55,290 nt of DNA from JBJKRF01 sp046704785 (GCA_046704785.1 JBJKRF010000093.1:1-55290); one strand, 5' to 3'. Shown: positions 25,837 through 34,604, counted from the stretch's first letter. Notes: generated by a model not told the origin, from the sequence alone. Program-made: numbers and translations.

Positions 25837-26898
25837 TTAACGCACGTAGATAGGGTTGCTGAAAATCCAGGCTCGCTCCCGCCCTAAGAAGGGACGTTCG
25901 ACTTGCAGACGGTAAGCGCCCGGCTGGGTTGCTGCATACCAACAGGTTTCGCGTTTTCGCCAGGTCTGAACGACTTCGCCGGCGCGGATCAGGTGGCAGG
26001 TGGCCGCCGTCGGTAAGACGGCTGTAAGCGTGACGCCGCCGTCGAGATCGATCTCATCACCCATGTTGGCGCTTTGTCCCTTTCCTTGCGCGGTGAAGCG
26101 GAAACCGCGGGTGGAGCCGGGTAGGTCATAGCCCACGAAGGCATGGCCCGCTGCCAGGGCGGCGTAGACCATTGCCCGATCGGCGTCGATGTTTCCACTT
26201 AAAGGAGTTGGAGTCAGAATATGGGTGTTGATACAACGGAAGTGAAAGCCGTATGGATAGACGGTCCGGCGAAAGGGGCCGATTTTGGCTTTGAATTCGT
26301 GGGCGTCCGAGCCGCCGATGGCAACGACCTTGTTGCCTTGCGCTAATAGCTCATCCCATTTTTGCGCGGTCTCGTTGGGAGGACGCCTGGCCAGGAATTG
26401 TGGAAAAAACAAGTAGAAGAGTACATGCAATTTACTCTTGCCACGTACTTTGAGTTCGCTCAAACCATTCCATAGCTCGATGCCTGTATAGCCCTGGACG
26501 CCCCAGTCCTCCCAGGAAAGATTCGCCTCGTTAATCGGTTTGCACGCCGGGTCGTATGGATGGGCGAGGAAGGCCAGGCCGTCGGCGCGGTGTACGTTGT
26601 CGATCAGGGTTTGCGGGTCGGGGGCGAAGGTCGCCAACTCTCGTCGCGCGCCCAGGGCCAGCAAGTGACTTTTTTGGGGAACGCGCGCCTGGTCATGGAT
26701 TTCTTCGCTGATCAGCATCAGTACGCGTTTTTTGCCTTCGCTGAAATAGCCTTCTGGCCCATTGACCAGCACGTTGTGATCGGTGACGATGACCACGTCC
26801 AGGCCCGATTCAAGAGCTGCCTGGGCGATGTCTTTGTGTGTGCCGCTCCCATCGGAGTAGGTGGTGTGCATATGTAAATTGACGACCAGTTCGTGCAT
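25837..26898 (-). CDS. PHP-domain metal-dependent phosphoesterase
   Basis: A 353-residue protein of the PHP superfamily. Metal-binding motifs are HMHTTYSDGSG at 9-19, VTDHN, AHPYDP and GGSDAH at about 195-200. The middle section has an inserted segment (LHVLFYLFFPQFLARRPP), and the last 90 residues look like a beta-rich accessory domain (GGVTLTAVLPTAATC, PGAYRLQVERP). Family members hydrolyse phosphate esters of nucleotides, histidinol or 3',5'-bisphosphates; this one resembles the uncharacterised CehA/McbA-like branch. It is divergent from secG. Confidence 0.85.
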   Translation of the reverse strand: MHELVVNLHMHTTYSDGSGTHKDIAQAALESGLDVVIVTDHNVLVNGPEGYFSEGKKRVLMLISEEIHDQARVPQKSHLLALGARRELATFAPDPQTLIDNVHRADGLAFLAHPYDPACKPINEANLSWEDWGVQGYTGIELWNGLSELKVRGKSKLHVLFYLFFPQFLARRPPNETAQKWDELLAQGNKVVAIGGSDAHEFKAKIGPFRRTVYPYGFHFRCINTHILTPTPLSGNIDADRAMVYAALAAGHAFVGYDLPGSTRGFRFTAQGKGQSANMGDEIDLDGGVTLTAVLPTAATCHLIRAGEVVQTWRKRETCWYAATQPGAYRLQVERPFLGRERAWIFSNPIYVR

Positions 26899-26990
26899 TC
26901 TGCCTCGCTGGACTTATTCTACCCTGGTTTGTTTGGACCGTCGGCTGGGTTCCGGCCTTTCGGCGTTTTTGGAGAGCCTGCATTTTTCTG

Positions 26991-27019
26991 TTACGGATTC
27001 CGTAAAAGCGCAGTATAAT
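26991..27019 (+). promoter_or_regulatory. secG promoter region with an operator-like palindrome
   Basis: TTACGGATTCCGTAA at 26991-27005 is a perfect 7-1-7 palindrome. A consensus -10 box TATAAT follows at 27014-27019, 37 bp before the secG ATG. The palindrome occupies the -35 and spacer region, the position expected for a repressor or activator site. No better -35 is visible. Confidence 0.55.
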
Positions 27020-27055
27020 TTGCCCGTTAAATTTGCAGGAGGCATATACATACGC

Positions 27056-27280
27056 ATGGAAACATATCTTGATATCGGGTTGATTATTACATCGGTTACT
27101 TTGATTCTTAGCGTGACCTTGCAGAACAAGGGCGCAGGATTGGGGGGATTGACGGGTGCCGATTCTGGTACTGTGTTTACTGCCCGCCGTGGCATCGAGA
27201 AAACGCTCTTTTACGTAACCATTGCCTTGAGCGTTCTCTTTTTCATCCTCGCGATTGCTACATTGTTGTTGCTTCGGTAA
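27056..27280 (+). CDS. secG: preprotein translocase subunit SecG
   Basis: A 74-residue membrane protein with two transmembrane segments (about 5-23 and 52-73) joined by the conserved loop LQNKGAGLGGLTGAD. SecG assists the SecYEG channel. The frame is open further upstream, but ATG 27056 begins the first helix; AGGAGG is 13 nt before it, a slightly long spacing. It lies alone between a PHP gene and a solute-binding protein, with its own promoter. Confidence 0.92.
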   Translation: METYLDIGLIITSVTLILSVTLQNKGAGLGGLTGADSGTVFTARRGIEKTLFYVTIALSVLFFILAIATLLLLR

Positions 27281-27300
27281 TTTGTTGTTTTTGACGGATA

Positions 27301-27365
27301 GAAAGGCCGCCGAACCTGGGTCGGTCCCTGATGGGCTGCCCTGGGGAAGGGGCTTTTCTTTTGCT
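27301..27365 (+). terminator. possible terminator after secG
   Basis: GAAAGGCC near 27301 can pair with GGGGCTTTTC near 27349-27358 around a GC-rich interior, followed by TTTTGCTTTG. The stem has a mismatch and a long interior, so the call is tentative. Confidence 0.35.
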
Positions 27366-27477
27366 TTGTTAGTAATCTCGTGAAAGCAGAGAGAATCAGG
27401 CGTATCTTGCGAACGCGTTTTGAAAGATATGCCTCTTATCGTATAGCACGGTGATTTCTGGAACTCCTTTTTTGCTT

Positions 27478-29163
27478 ATGAAGAAACTCCGTTGGCAGGT
27501 CCTGGTCGTTGTCGTGACGCTGGCCGTCGTGGGCGTGTTGCTGATCACACAGCAGCCAGGACAACAAACGTTCATCCCGCAGCCTGCTTCGGGGGGAGTC
27601 TATACCGAGGCGTTGATCGGTTCCCTCAGTCGCTTGAACCCTACCCTCGACCAGAACAATTCCGCAGATCGTGATATCGACCGCCTGATCTTTAGCGGGT
27701 TGATTAAATTCGACGCGCGTGGGCTTCCTCAGCCCGATCTGGCCGCATCGTGGGGCGTCTCACAAGACGGGACGATTTACAACTTTTCGATCCGTCCGGA
27801 TGCGGTCTGGCAGGATGGACAGCCCGTCACCAGCGACGACATTCTCTTCACTATCAGCCTGATCCAGAGCGATTCGTCGTTCTTTCCGCAAGATGTGCGC
27901 GACATGTGGAAGCAGATCAAGGTGACGAAGCTGAATGACAAGACTTTGCAGTTCAAGCTTCCCGAACCCTTTGCGCCTTTTCTTGATTACCTGACTTTTG
28001 GCGTGCTCCCCCAACATATTCTGGGCAACACCCCGCCCGATCAGATTGCGTCTGCGCCTTTCAACCTTTCGCCGGTGGGCACAGGCCCTTATAAATTCGA
28101 TCATGTCATTGTTGAGAACGGGCAGGTCGCTGGTGTGGCCCTGCGCGCTTCGGACACGTATTACGGCAAGAAGCCATTCATTGATCAGGTCATCTTCCGC
28201 TATTTTTCTTCCTCGGCGGCGGCTCTGGACGCCTATAGTCAGGGACAGGTATTGGGAATCAGCGAGATTACGCCCGACGTACTGCCGGAGGCACTCAAGG
28301 AGCCCAATCTGTCGATTTACACCGGTCGTCTGCCAGAACTCAGCTTGCTCTTATTTAACCTGAAGAACGACCAGGTGCCCTTCTTGCAGGATTCAAACTT
28401 GCGGCGGGCGTTGCTCATGGCGCTCAACCGGGAGCGCATTATCGGAAATGTGCTGGACGGGCAGGCCATCGTGGCCGACGGCCCGATCTTCCCCGGCACC
28501 TGGGCCTATTACAATGATATTGAGCATGTCGGTTTCGATCCGGAAGGCGCTGTCTCTCTGCTTAAGAACAACGATTACAAGATTCCGGCTACGGGGGGCA
28601 ATGTCCGCCAGGACAAGGACGGCAAGGCTCTGGAATTTACAATGATCTACCCTGACGACCAGACTCACGCCCAGATTGCCCAGATGATCCAATCGGACTG
28701 GGCAGCAGTCGGCGTCAAGGTCGACCTTAAGCCCGTCGCCTACGATTCCCTGATCAACGACTATCTGGCGCCGCACCAGTATGAGGCAGCGTTGGCTGAT
28801 TTGAATCTGGCGCGTACGCCCGATCCCGACCCGTATCCATTCTGGCACCAATCCGAAGCTACCGGCGGGCAAAACTACACCCAGTGGGACAACCGCAGCG
28901 CCAGTGAATATCTCGAGCAGGCGCGCGTCAATCCCGATTTCACGGTGCGTACACGCCTGTACCGCAATTTCCAGGTGATCTTTGCCCAGGATTTACCGGC
29001 GCTGCCGCTGTATTATCCGGTCTATTCCTATGGCGTGGACCAACAGGTGTTGGGTGTGCAAATGCCGCCGTTGTTCGATACGAGCGACCGTTTCCTGACG
29101 ATTTCGAACTGGTACCTGGTCACGCGACGCGAACTGCAGGAGACCGCCGTTCCTACGCCGTAG
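27478..29163 (+). CDS. family 5 extracellular solute-binding protein (oligopeptide/dipeptide type)
   Basis: A 561-residue exported protein resembling OppA/DppA. It has an N-terminal hydrophobic helix (about 6-23) without a lipobox Cys, so it may be membrane-tethered. Landmarks are ALIGSLSRLNPTLD, RDIDRLIFSGLIKFD, PDLAASWGVSQDG, VWQDGQPVTSDDI, LRRALLMALNRERII and the C-terminal LPLYYPVYSYGVD. These proteins bind peptides, nickel-chelates or sugars for ABC importers. No permease or ATPase genes are adjacent, so it is an orphan binding component here. ATG 27478 is preferred over an upstream GTG because the signal helix starts right after it. Confidence 0.88.
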   Translation: MKKLRWQVLVVVVTLAVVGVLLITQQPGQQTFIPQPASGGVYTEALIGSLSRLNPTLDQNNSADRDIDRLIFSGLIKFDARGLPQPDLAASWGVSQDGTIYNFSIRPDAVWQDGQPVTSDDILFTISLIQSDSSFFPQDVRDMWKQIKVTKLNDKTLQFKLPEPFAPFLDYLTFGVLPQHILGNTPPDQIASAPFNLSPVGTGPYKFDHVIVENGQVAGVALRASDTYYGKKPFIDQVIFRYFSSSAAALDAYSQGQVLGISEITPDVLPEALKEPNLSIYTGRLPELSLLLFNLKNDQVPFLQDSNLRRALLMALNRERIIGNVLDGQAIVADGPIFPGTWAYYNDIEHVGFDPEGAVSLLKNNDYKIPATGGNVRQDKDGKALEFTMIYPDDQTHAQIAQMIQSDWAAVGVKVDLKPVAYDSLINDYLAPHQYEAALADLNLARTPDPDPYPFWHQSEATGGQNYTQWDNRSASEYLEQARVNPDFTVRTRLYRNFQVIFAQDLPALPLYYPVYSYGVDQQVLGVQMPPLFDTSDRFLTISNWYLVTRRELQETAVPTP

Positions 29164-29283
29164 CGTGTATATAAATTTCGGATATTTTGTTTGCCAAAGG
29201 TAAATATCAACCACGCCAGGGGGCTTCAATGAACTCGCCGATTTCCTGAGTGTTTGTCTTCGTCCTGTCAAGGAGGATTTGCC

Positions 29284-29724
29284 ATGAAAGATATTGCCAT
29301 GGTTCGTCCGCAGACGGCTGTGGATACCTGGCAGCGATTGCCCAGCTATATTGGCGTCTCAGAAGGCACTTGCGGCTCTACCGGGATCTCCATGAACATG
29401 ATCGTTATTCCGCCCAGCGCGGCAGCCGAACCCCACGTGCATACGGGTTTCGAGACGGCTGTCTATTTATTGCAGGGTAAAGTGGGAACCAAGTACGGAC
29501 CAGGCCTGTCGAAGAGTGTTATAAATGGGAAAGGCGATTTTATTTTCATTCCCGCTGGCGTCCCTCACCAGCCTTGCAATTTGAGCGATACGGAGCCAGC
29601 CCTTGCCATCGTAGCCAGAAATGCCCCAGATGAGCAGGAAAGTGTGCAAGCGTACGATCCGGAGAGGGGCACCGCGATCCTGTTTAGCAAGCTGTTACCT
29701 TTTTCTGATGATGTCATCCAGTGA
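29284..29724 (+). CDS. small cupin-domain protein
   Basis: A 146-residue single cupin. Metal-binding motif 1 is visible as EPHVHTGFETAVYLLQG and motif 2 as IPAGVPHQPCNLS. The beta-barrel fold has too many possible activities (isomerase, dioxygenase, metabolite sensor) to name one. ATG 29284 follows AGGAGG by 7 nt. Its stop TGA overlaps the start of the next gene, so the two are probably translated together. Confidence 0.85.
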   Translation: MKDIAMVRPQTAVDTWQRLPSYIGVSEGTCGSTGISMNMIVIPPSAAAEPHVHTGFETAVYLLQGKVGTKYGPGLSKSVINGKGDFIFIPAGVPHQPCNLSDTEPALAIVARNAPDEQESVQAYDPERGTAILFSKLLPFSDDVIQ

Positions 29725-30251
29725 TGTATACTGCAAAACAAGATTTACGTTATCTGAGCCTTGCTCTGCCAGAACTGAAAGAGTACCTGCTTTCCGGTGA
29801 GCTTTTTTGGCCGCTGACGGGAGATGTACAGCGCCTGACGTTGGGTGGGCTGCTCTTTGCGCTGGCGCGCCTGGGCGCCGTCCAACTGGAGCAGGCGCAG
29901 ATGTTTCGTCGTCAGATGGAGGCTGTCAAGGAGGAGTGGCGTGTGACCTGGGAAAAGAAAGCGGCTCGCGAGGTGCAGAATCGGCTCCGGCTGTGGAGCG
30001 AGTTCCTGCGAGATTACCGCAATGCCTCGGAGCAAAACGCAGATTGGTACGCGAGCGAAGTTCGCTGGCGCGTCATCTTGAACCTCCTGCTGAAGGAATT
30101 GCCAAACCCTGGCGGGAATCCCACGCTGGAGGGGCTTGACGAACTCTTGAAAGCCAGCTTTCTTCCAGGAGATTTTGCCTGGGATGCCAGTCTGCGTTCT
30201 GCTTTTCCCGCTGACGAATTCTGGTTTTTGTATGGAGAACTCAAAGCCTGA
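29724..30251 (+). CDS. uncharacterised protein linked to the cupin gene
   Basis: A 175-residue soluble, mainly helical protein that I do not recognise. It has no signal peptide or membrane segment. It begins MYTAKQDLRYLSLALPELKEYL and contains two charged amphipathic stretches rich in Glu, Arg and Trp (VKEEWRVTWEKKAAREVQNR and NADWYASEVRWRVILNLLL). Two Pro/Gly turns follow (PNPGGNP, PADEF). The start overlaps the cupin stop (GTGATG), and a perfect hairpin follows the stop, so the pair forms a closed two-gene unit. Confidence 0.7.
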   Translation: MYTAKQDLRYLSLALPELKEYLLSGELFWPLTGDVQRLTLGGLLFALARLGAVQLEQAQMFRRQMEAVKEEWRVTWEKKAAREVQNRLRLWSEFLRDYRNASEQNADWYASEVRWRVILNLLLKELPNPGGNPTLEGLDELLKASFLPGDFAWDASLRSAFPADEFWFLYGELKA

Positions 30252-30292
30252 TACAATGTGCAGCGCACCCTTGCGCTGCACATTGTAATTTT
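30252..30292 (+). terminator. perfect 15-bp terminator hairpin
   Basis: TACAATGTGCAGCGC (30252-30266) pairs perfectly with GCGCTGCACATTGTA (30273-30287) around ACCCTT, followed by ATTTTGG. It begins at the stop of the upstream gene. The left arm also contains TACAAT, a -10-like box, and the M20 Shine-Dalgarno follows within 10 bp. Confidence 0.75.
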
Positions 30293-30302
30293 GGAGGAAA
30301 TT

Positions 30303-31670
30303 ATGGCCGATCAACGTCAGGCGGCGTTGGAATATGCCCGCCAGCACCAGACGAATTTTTTGAGCGCGCTGAAAGAAATTGTCGCCATTCCCTCAATCTC
30401 GACAGACGACGAACACAAGCCCCAGATGCAACAGGCTGCCGAATGGATGGCAGCGCGTTTGAAATCGCTGGGGATGCAGAGGGTGGCTGTCATGCCTACC
30501 AGTGGACATCCTATTGTGTACGGCGAGTGGCTGGGAGCCGCCGGGAAGCCAGTCGTGTTGATCTACGGCCACTACGACGTCCAGCCGGTGGACCCGCTCG
30601 ATCAGTGGAAGACGCCTCCGTTTACGGCGACGGAAGTCGGCGAGAATCTGTTCGCCCGGGGCACGTCGGATATGAAGGGGCAGGTCGTCGCCGTGTTCAG
30701 CGCTGTTGAGGCGCTGCTTGCGGCCGGGGAATTGCCCGTCAATCTCAAATTTCTTCTGGAAGGCGAGGAGGAAGTTGGCTCTCCTGCCCTGGATTCCTGG
30801 ATTCCGGCCAACCAGGAGTTGCTGCAGACTGATTTCTGTCTCAATCCGGATGCCGGGATGCTGGGGAAGAACTACCCGACCATTACGTATGGCCTGCGCG
30901 GGCTGGCTTACTTCGAATTGCGTCTCTACGGGCCCGACCACGATCTGCATTCCGGGCTGGCAGGTGGCGTGGTGCACAACCCGGCCCAGGCCTTGGCTGA
31001 ATTGATCGCTGGAATGCACGATCCGGGCGGTCGCGTGACCCTGCCGGGTTTTTACGACAGCGTCCGCCCATTGAGCCCCGAAGAACATGCCAATTTCGTC
31101 CGTTTGCCGGAGGATGAAGCCGAATATCTTCGGCAGACCGGCGTTCCGGCTTTGTGGGGCGAAGCAGATTACTTGCCTGTCGAGCGGGTGGGTGCGCGCC
31201 CAACGTTGGAAATCAACGGATTGCTTTCTGGATTCACCGACAAGGGCCAGAAAACGGTCATCCCGGCGACGTCCATGGCCAAGATTTCGTGCCGCCTCGT
31301 GCCCGACCAGGACCCGCAGCAGGTTCACGAACAATTGAAGCGTTATCTCGAAACGAAGGCTCCGGCCACCGTGCACTGGGAATTGGATTTGCTGTCCGGG
31401 TCGCCCGCCTCCATCTCGGACATGCAGCAATCCGGTGTTACGGCATTGGCAAAAGCCCTGGAGACCGTCTGGGGAACGCCTCCGCTCTTTCGGCGGGAGG
31501 GTGGCTCGATCCCGGTGGTGGGGCAGATGCAGTCTGTCCTGGGCCTGGAGTCGGTTCTGACGGGCTTCGGCCTGCCCGACGACAACCTGCATGCGCCGAA
31601 CGAGAAGTTGCATTTACCCACCTGGTATAGGGGCATTGAAGCGCTGGTTCATTTCTTTCTTAACTTATGA
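30303..31670 (+). CDS. M20-family dipeptidase/deacylase
   Basis: A 455-residue zinc peptidase-like enzyme of the M20 family (CNDP/PepV-like dipeptidase branch). Zinc and catalytic motifs are present: YGHYDVQPVDP, ARGTSDMKGQ, EGEEEVGSP, the DFCLNPDAG strand and a C-terminal HAPNEKLHL. The dimerisation lid lies at about 190-310. Members cleave dipeptides or amide-linked amino acids; the exact substrate is not visible. ATG 30303 follows GGAGGA by 5 nt. A strong hairpin separates it from the upstream gene. Confidence 0.9.
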   Translation: MADQRQAALEYARQHQTNFLSALKEIVAIPSISTDDEHKPQMQQAAEWMAARLKSLGMQRVAVMPTSGHPIVYGEWLGAAGKPVVLIYGHYDVQPVDPLDQWKTPPFTATEVGENLFARGTSDMKGQVVAVFSAVEALLAAGELPVNLKFLLEGEEEVGSPALDSWIPANQELLQTDFCLNPDAGMLGKNYPTITYGLRGLAYFELRLYGPDHDLHSGLAGGVVHNPAQALAELIAGMHDPGGRVTLPGFYDSVRPLSPEEHANFVRLPEDEAEYLRQTGVPALWGEADYLPVERVGARPTLEINGLLSGFTDKGQKTVIPATSMAKISCRLVPDQDPQQVHEQLKRYLETKAPATVHWELDLLSGSPASISDMQQSGVTALAKALETVWGTPPLFRREGGSIPVVGQMQSVLGLESVLTGFGLPDDNLHAPNEKLHLPTWYRGIEALVHFFLNL

Positions 31671-31800
31671 ACAAACCTGGTTCTTTAAGTGGCGTTGGGA
31701 GTAGATTTGTGGGTGTCGACGGTGCTTTCATCTTCCATAATAAATCTGCTTCCTCCCACTAATTTCCGGAGAGCCACAAACTTTTACAGGATAGACACGA

Positions 31801-32679
31801 ATGGAAGATCGAATTATTACTTACGGCGGGCAGGCTGTGATCGAGGGCGTGCTCATGCGTGGACAGAAAGCCCTGGCGATTGCCATGCGCGCTCCGACCG
31901 GCGAGGTCGTCGTCCACACCGAGAAACTTTCGGGGCTGTACAGTTCCTGGGTGACGAAAGTCCCCTTTGCGCGTGGCGTGATTCTGCTGTGGGACGCCCT
32001 GGGATTGGGAATGAAAGCCCTGACGATTTCGGCCAACATCCAAACCGGCGAAGACGAACAACTCGAAGGCCCCTTGTTTTACGTGATGATGGTCGTCGCG
32101 CTGGCTTTCGGGATCGGATTATTCTTCCTGGTGCCGTACGGCGTGGGCAAGGCCGGCGAATGGCTGGGGCTCAATCCCTGGTGGGGCGTGGTGCTCGAAG
32201 GACTGTCCCGGCTGGCGCTTGTGGTCGGCTATATTTGGGCCATCGGCCAGATGCCCGACATCAAGCGCCTGTTCCAGTATCACGGTGCAGAGCACAAGAC
32301 CATCAACGCCTTCGAAGCCGGGGCAGACCTGACTCCCGAAAGCGTGGCAAAATTTCCGCTGGAACATCCACGCTGCGGAACGTCCTTTCTGCTGACGTTG
32401 GTGGTGCTCTCCATTTTTGCCTTCAGCCTGTTGCATCCCTTGCCTTTCATTTGGCAGGTGATTGGGCGCATCTTGCTGATTCCGGTGTTGGCCGGCGTTT
32501 CCTTGGAATATATCCGCTGGGTGGCGAATCATCTCGACTCGCCTTTTGTGCGCTGGCTGATCCGGCCCAACCTGGCGTTACAACGCCTGACCACCCGTGA
32601 ACCGGACGCCAGCATCCTGGAAGTGGGCATCCGCTCTTTTAACGAGATGCGTACCGCGGAAAGCGAAATCGTGCTGTGA
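31801..32679 (+). CDS. DUF1385 family membrane protein (YqhQ-like)
   Basis: A 292-residue membrane protein with four or five hydrophobic segments. The N-terminus YGGQAVIEGVLMRG and the central YHGAEHKTINAFEAG with HPRCGTSFLL are the classic DUF1385 motifs; conserved His, Glu and Cys suggest a metal- or catalysis-related role that has not been established. It converges on the FTR1 gene with only 15 bp between stops. The 130 bp upstream hold no gene. Confidence 0.9.
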   Translation: MEDRIITYGGQAVIEGVLMRGQKALAIAMRAPTGEVVVHTEKLSGLYSSWVTKVPFARGVILLWDALGLGMKALTISANIQTGEDEQLEGPLFYVMMVVALAFGIGLFFLVPYGVGKAGEWLGLNPWWGVVLEGLSRLALVVGYIWAIGQMPDIKRLFQYHGAEHKTINAFEAGADLTPESVAKFPLEHPRCGTSFLLTLVVLSIFAFSLLHPLPFIWQVIGRILLIPVLAGVSLEYIRWVANHLDSPFVRWLIRPNLALQRLTTREPDASILEVGIRSFNEMRTAESEIVL

Positions 32680-32694
32680 GCGCGACGTGAATTG

Positions 32695-33699
32695 TCAGGC
32701 GAGGCTCTGGGCCCGCTGACGGCGTGGCCGCCAGATGCGCACGTACTCCGCCGCAAGGTAAGAGCCGATCACGAACAGGGCGGCCAGGCATTGCGACACG
32801 ATGCCCTCGACGTTGGGGAAAACGGCGAACCAGACGCCCATCCAAGCGGGGATCGAGAGAGGCAGCAGGGTCGTCCCGATCCAGGCCGCTTGTTGCATTT
32901 CCTGGATGTTTTCGCCCACCATGACGACCAGGACGACGCCCAATAAAATGCCGCTGGCGATCAACATTTGCTTGTAGGGCAGGCGTTGGTTTGCGATGAG
33001 AGTCAAGACGCCGAAAATCGAAGCGAAAAGCACGCCCAGAGCCGCGCCGACGAGCACGGTCTCGGTGCCAACCTGTAGGCGGATGGACTGCAAAAAGAGT
33101 ACCACCTCGAAGCCTTCCCGGTAGACCGAGGCGAATCCCAGCAGCGCCAAGCCGCGGAAGATCTTGGTTGCGTTGCTGGTGGGGTTGCCTGCCTCCGGCT
33201 CGTTTGTATCTTCCTGCGCGACCAGTTCGCGGCGGCGACGGCTGTGCATGGAAAGCCAGCCGGTCCAGTAGACTTTGTGAAAGAACCAGTTCATAACGAC
33301 CATCAAGATCACGATGGCCAGCAAGCCCGTGGCAGCCTGGATATCGAGCGCCGGTGCGTTGATGCTGCTTAAGATGGCGACGGCGAGAAACCAGGTCAGG
33401 ATCGTGGCGAAAAAGCCCAGGCCGGCGCCAAACGCCACCGGGCGTCGAAAAGGCTGGTTTCGGTCGACGAAGCTGGCGGTCAGCGCCGCGAGCGCGACGA
33501 CACATTCCAGTCCTTCGCGGAAGACCAGCACGGCCGTATCCAGGACCGCGGCGCTTTGTCCGATGTGGGCCGCCGTTGGATCGGGATTTCCGCTGCTGGT
33601 GACGCCCTGCCAGACCAGCACGCCGACTACAATGGCAATGCCCAACAAGATAAGTGCAACCTGCAACGGCTGCTTCGATGATTGTGTAACACGTACCAT
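32695..33699 (-). CDS. FTR1-family iron permease
   Basis: A 334-residue polytopic membrane protein of the oxidase-dependent iron transporter family. The two family signatures are REGLE (61-65) and REGFE (194-198), each in a transmembrane helix, consistent with about seven helices. In other bacteria (EfeU) it takes up ferrous/ferric iron with partner proteins EfeO and EfeB; neither partner is adjacent here. It is divergent from a DtxR-family regulator, which supports metal-dependent control. Confidence 0.9.
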   Translation of the reverse strand: MVRVTQSSKQPLQVALILLGIAIVVGVLVWQGVTSSGNPDPTAAHIGQSAAVLDTAVLVFREGLECVVALAALTASFVDRNQPFRRPVAFGAGLGFFATILTWFLAVAILSSINAPALDIQAATGLLAIVILMVVMNWFFHKVYWTGWLSMHSRRRRELVAQEDTNEPEAGNPTSNATKIFRGLALLGFASVYREGFEVVLFLQSIRLQVGTETVLVGAALGVLFASIFGVLTLIANQRLPYKQMLIASGILLGVVLVVMVGENIQEMQQAAWIGTTLLPLSIPAWMGVWFAVFPNVEGIVSQCLAALFVIGSYLAAEYVRIWRPRRQRAQSLA

Positions 33700-33798
33700 G
33701 AAAGAAAACCCTCCGGATTATGGAATAAAGTGATGCCTTGGATCGGGCGCTCTATGAGAAAGGCGTTGGACGAGTTGTAGTATAATTTCGCCGCCCTT

Positions 33799-33831
33799 TA
33801 TATTCTAGATATTTGTATTAAATTTGATTTA
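33799..33831. promoter_or_regulatory. AT-rich palindromes between FTR1 and DtxR-family genes
   Basis: The divergent gap holds TAAATTTGATTTA (33819-33831, a 5-3-5 palindrome) and TATATTCTAGATATT (around 33799-33813, centred on TCTAGA). A TATAAT box is at 33781-33786. Such symmetrical AT-rich sites are typical of metal-responsive repressors, but neither matches a known DtxR/IdeR box exactly. Confidence 0.4.
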
Positions 33832-33905
33832 TATTTCGGTGAGTTCAGGTTTCAACCTGGGTGTGAGTGAATTCCATTCGATTTACGGAGATTTACGCAG
33901 TTTCC

Positions 33906-34604
33906 ATGACCGCCAGCCCTGCCATGCGGCGTTACGCCGCCGAGATTTATCGTTTACAGCAAGATTACGCGCGCGTGCCGCTTTCCCTGGTGAGTGAGAG
34001 TGTAGAAGCCTCTGCGCAAGCCATCGCGCGCATGATCCGGCGCATGAGTGAAGCCGGTTATTTGACGCACGAACCGTATCGCGGCGTGTTGCTGACGCCA
34101 GCCGGCGAACGCATCGCCATGCCCGCGCTGCGCCGCCACCGACTGGTGGAGGTCTTTTTGGTGCGCACGATGAAATACGATTGGGCCGCCGCGCATCAGT
34201 TGGCCGATGTGTTCGAGCGCGGCGTTAACGAAGAACTCGAAGACCGCATTGACGCGCTTAGCAACCATCCGACGCGCTGCCCACACGGCGAACCGATTCC
34301 GGATAAGGAGGGCGTGCTGCCGGCGTTGGCGGATGTGCCGCTGCTGGAGGTGCCTTCCGGGTCGGACGGTGTCATCAGCCGGGTGCGCACTCACGATTTC
34401 GACAAGTTGCGCTACATCGCTGAACTGGGCCTGGTGCCGGGCGCTCTTTTCCATTTGTTGAGTTGTGCGCCGTTCAAGGGGCCGCTACGCTTGCAGGTCG
34501 AGCCGCAGGACCATGTCATCGGTTATGAACTGGCTGCTTCTTTTTGGGTGGAAGTTGTTCAGCGAGGGAAGGGTAACAAACTGCCTCCACTGGAAGCAAA
34601 ATAG
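33906..34604 (+). CDS. DtxR-family transcriptional regulator with altered metal site
   Basis: A 232-residue regulator with winged helix (about 1-70), dimerisation/metal domain (about 75-140) and C-terminal SH3/FeoA-like domain (about 155-228, FDKLRYIAELGLVPGALF). Aligned by eye to DtxR, the ancillary site is kept (H78, E82, H97), but the primary site is R9 (M10 in DtxR), D101 (C102), E104 (E105) and R105 (H106). ATG 33906 starts at the family N-terminus; a GTG at 33867 would add 13 residues and neither has a clear ribosome site. It is divergent from the FTR1 iron permease, its likely target. Confidence 0.88.
   Translation: MTASPAMRRYAAEIYRLQQDYARVPLSLVSESVEASAQAIARMIRRMSEAGYLTHEPYRGVLLTPAGERIAMPALRRHRLVEVFLVRTMKYDWAAAHQLADVFERGVNEELEDRIDALSNHPTRCPHGEPIPDKEGVLPALADVPLLEVPSGSDGVISRVRTHDFDKLRYIAELGLVPGALFHLLSCAPFKGPLRLQVEPQDHVIGYELAASFWVEVVQRGKGNKLPPLEAK

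Noticed and set aside
27301..27365. Small SRP RNA candidate downstream of secG
   Set aside because: The GC-rich hairpin lacks the conserved GGTC...GGAAGG...AGCA core of bacterial SRP RNA, so it is treated as a possible terminator only.
30393..31613. 406-codon minus-strand frame across the M20 gene
   Set aside because: It is antisense to an intact M20 enzyme and has no family features, despite its length.
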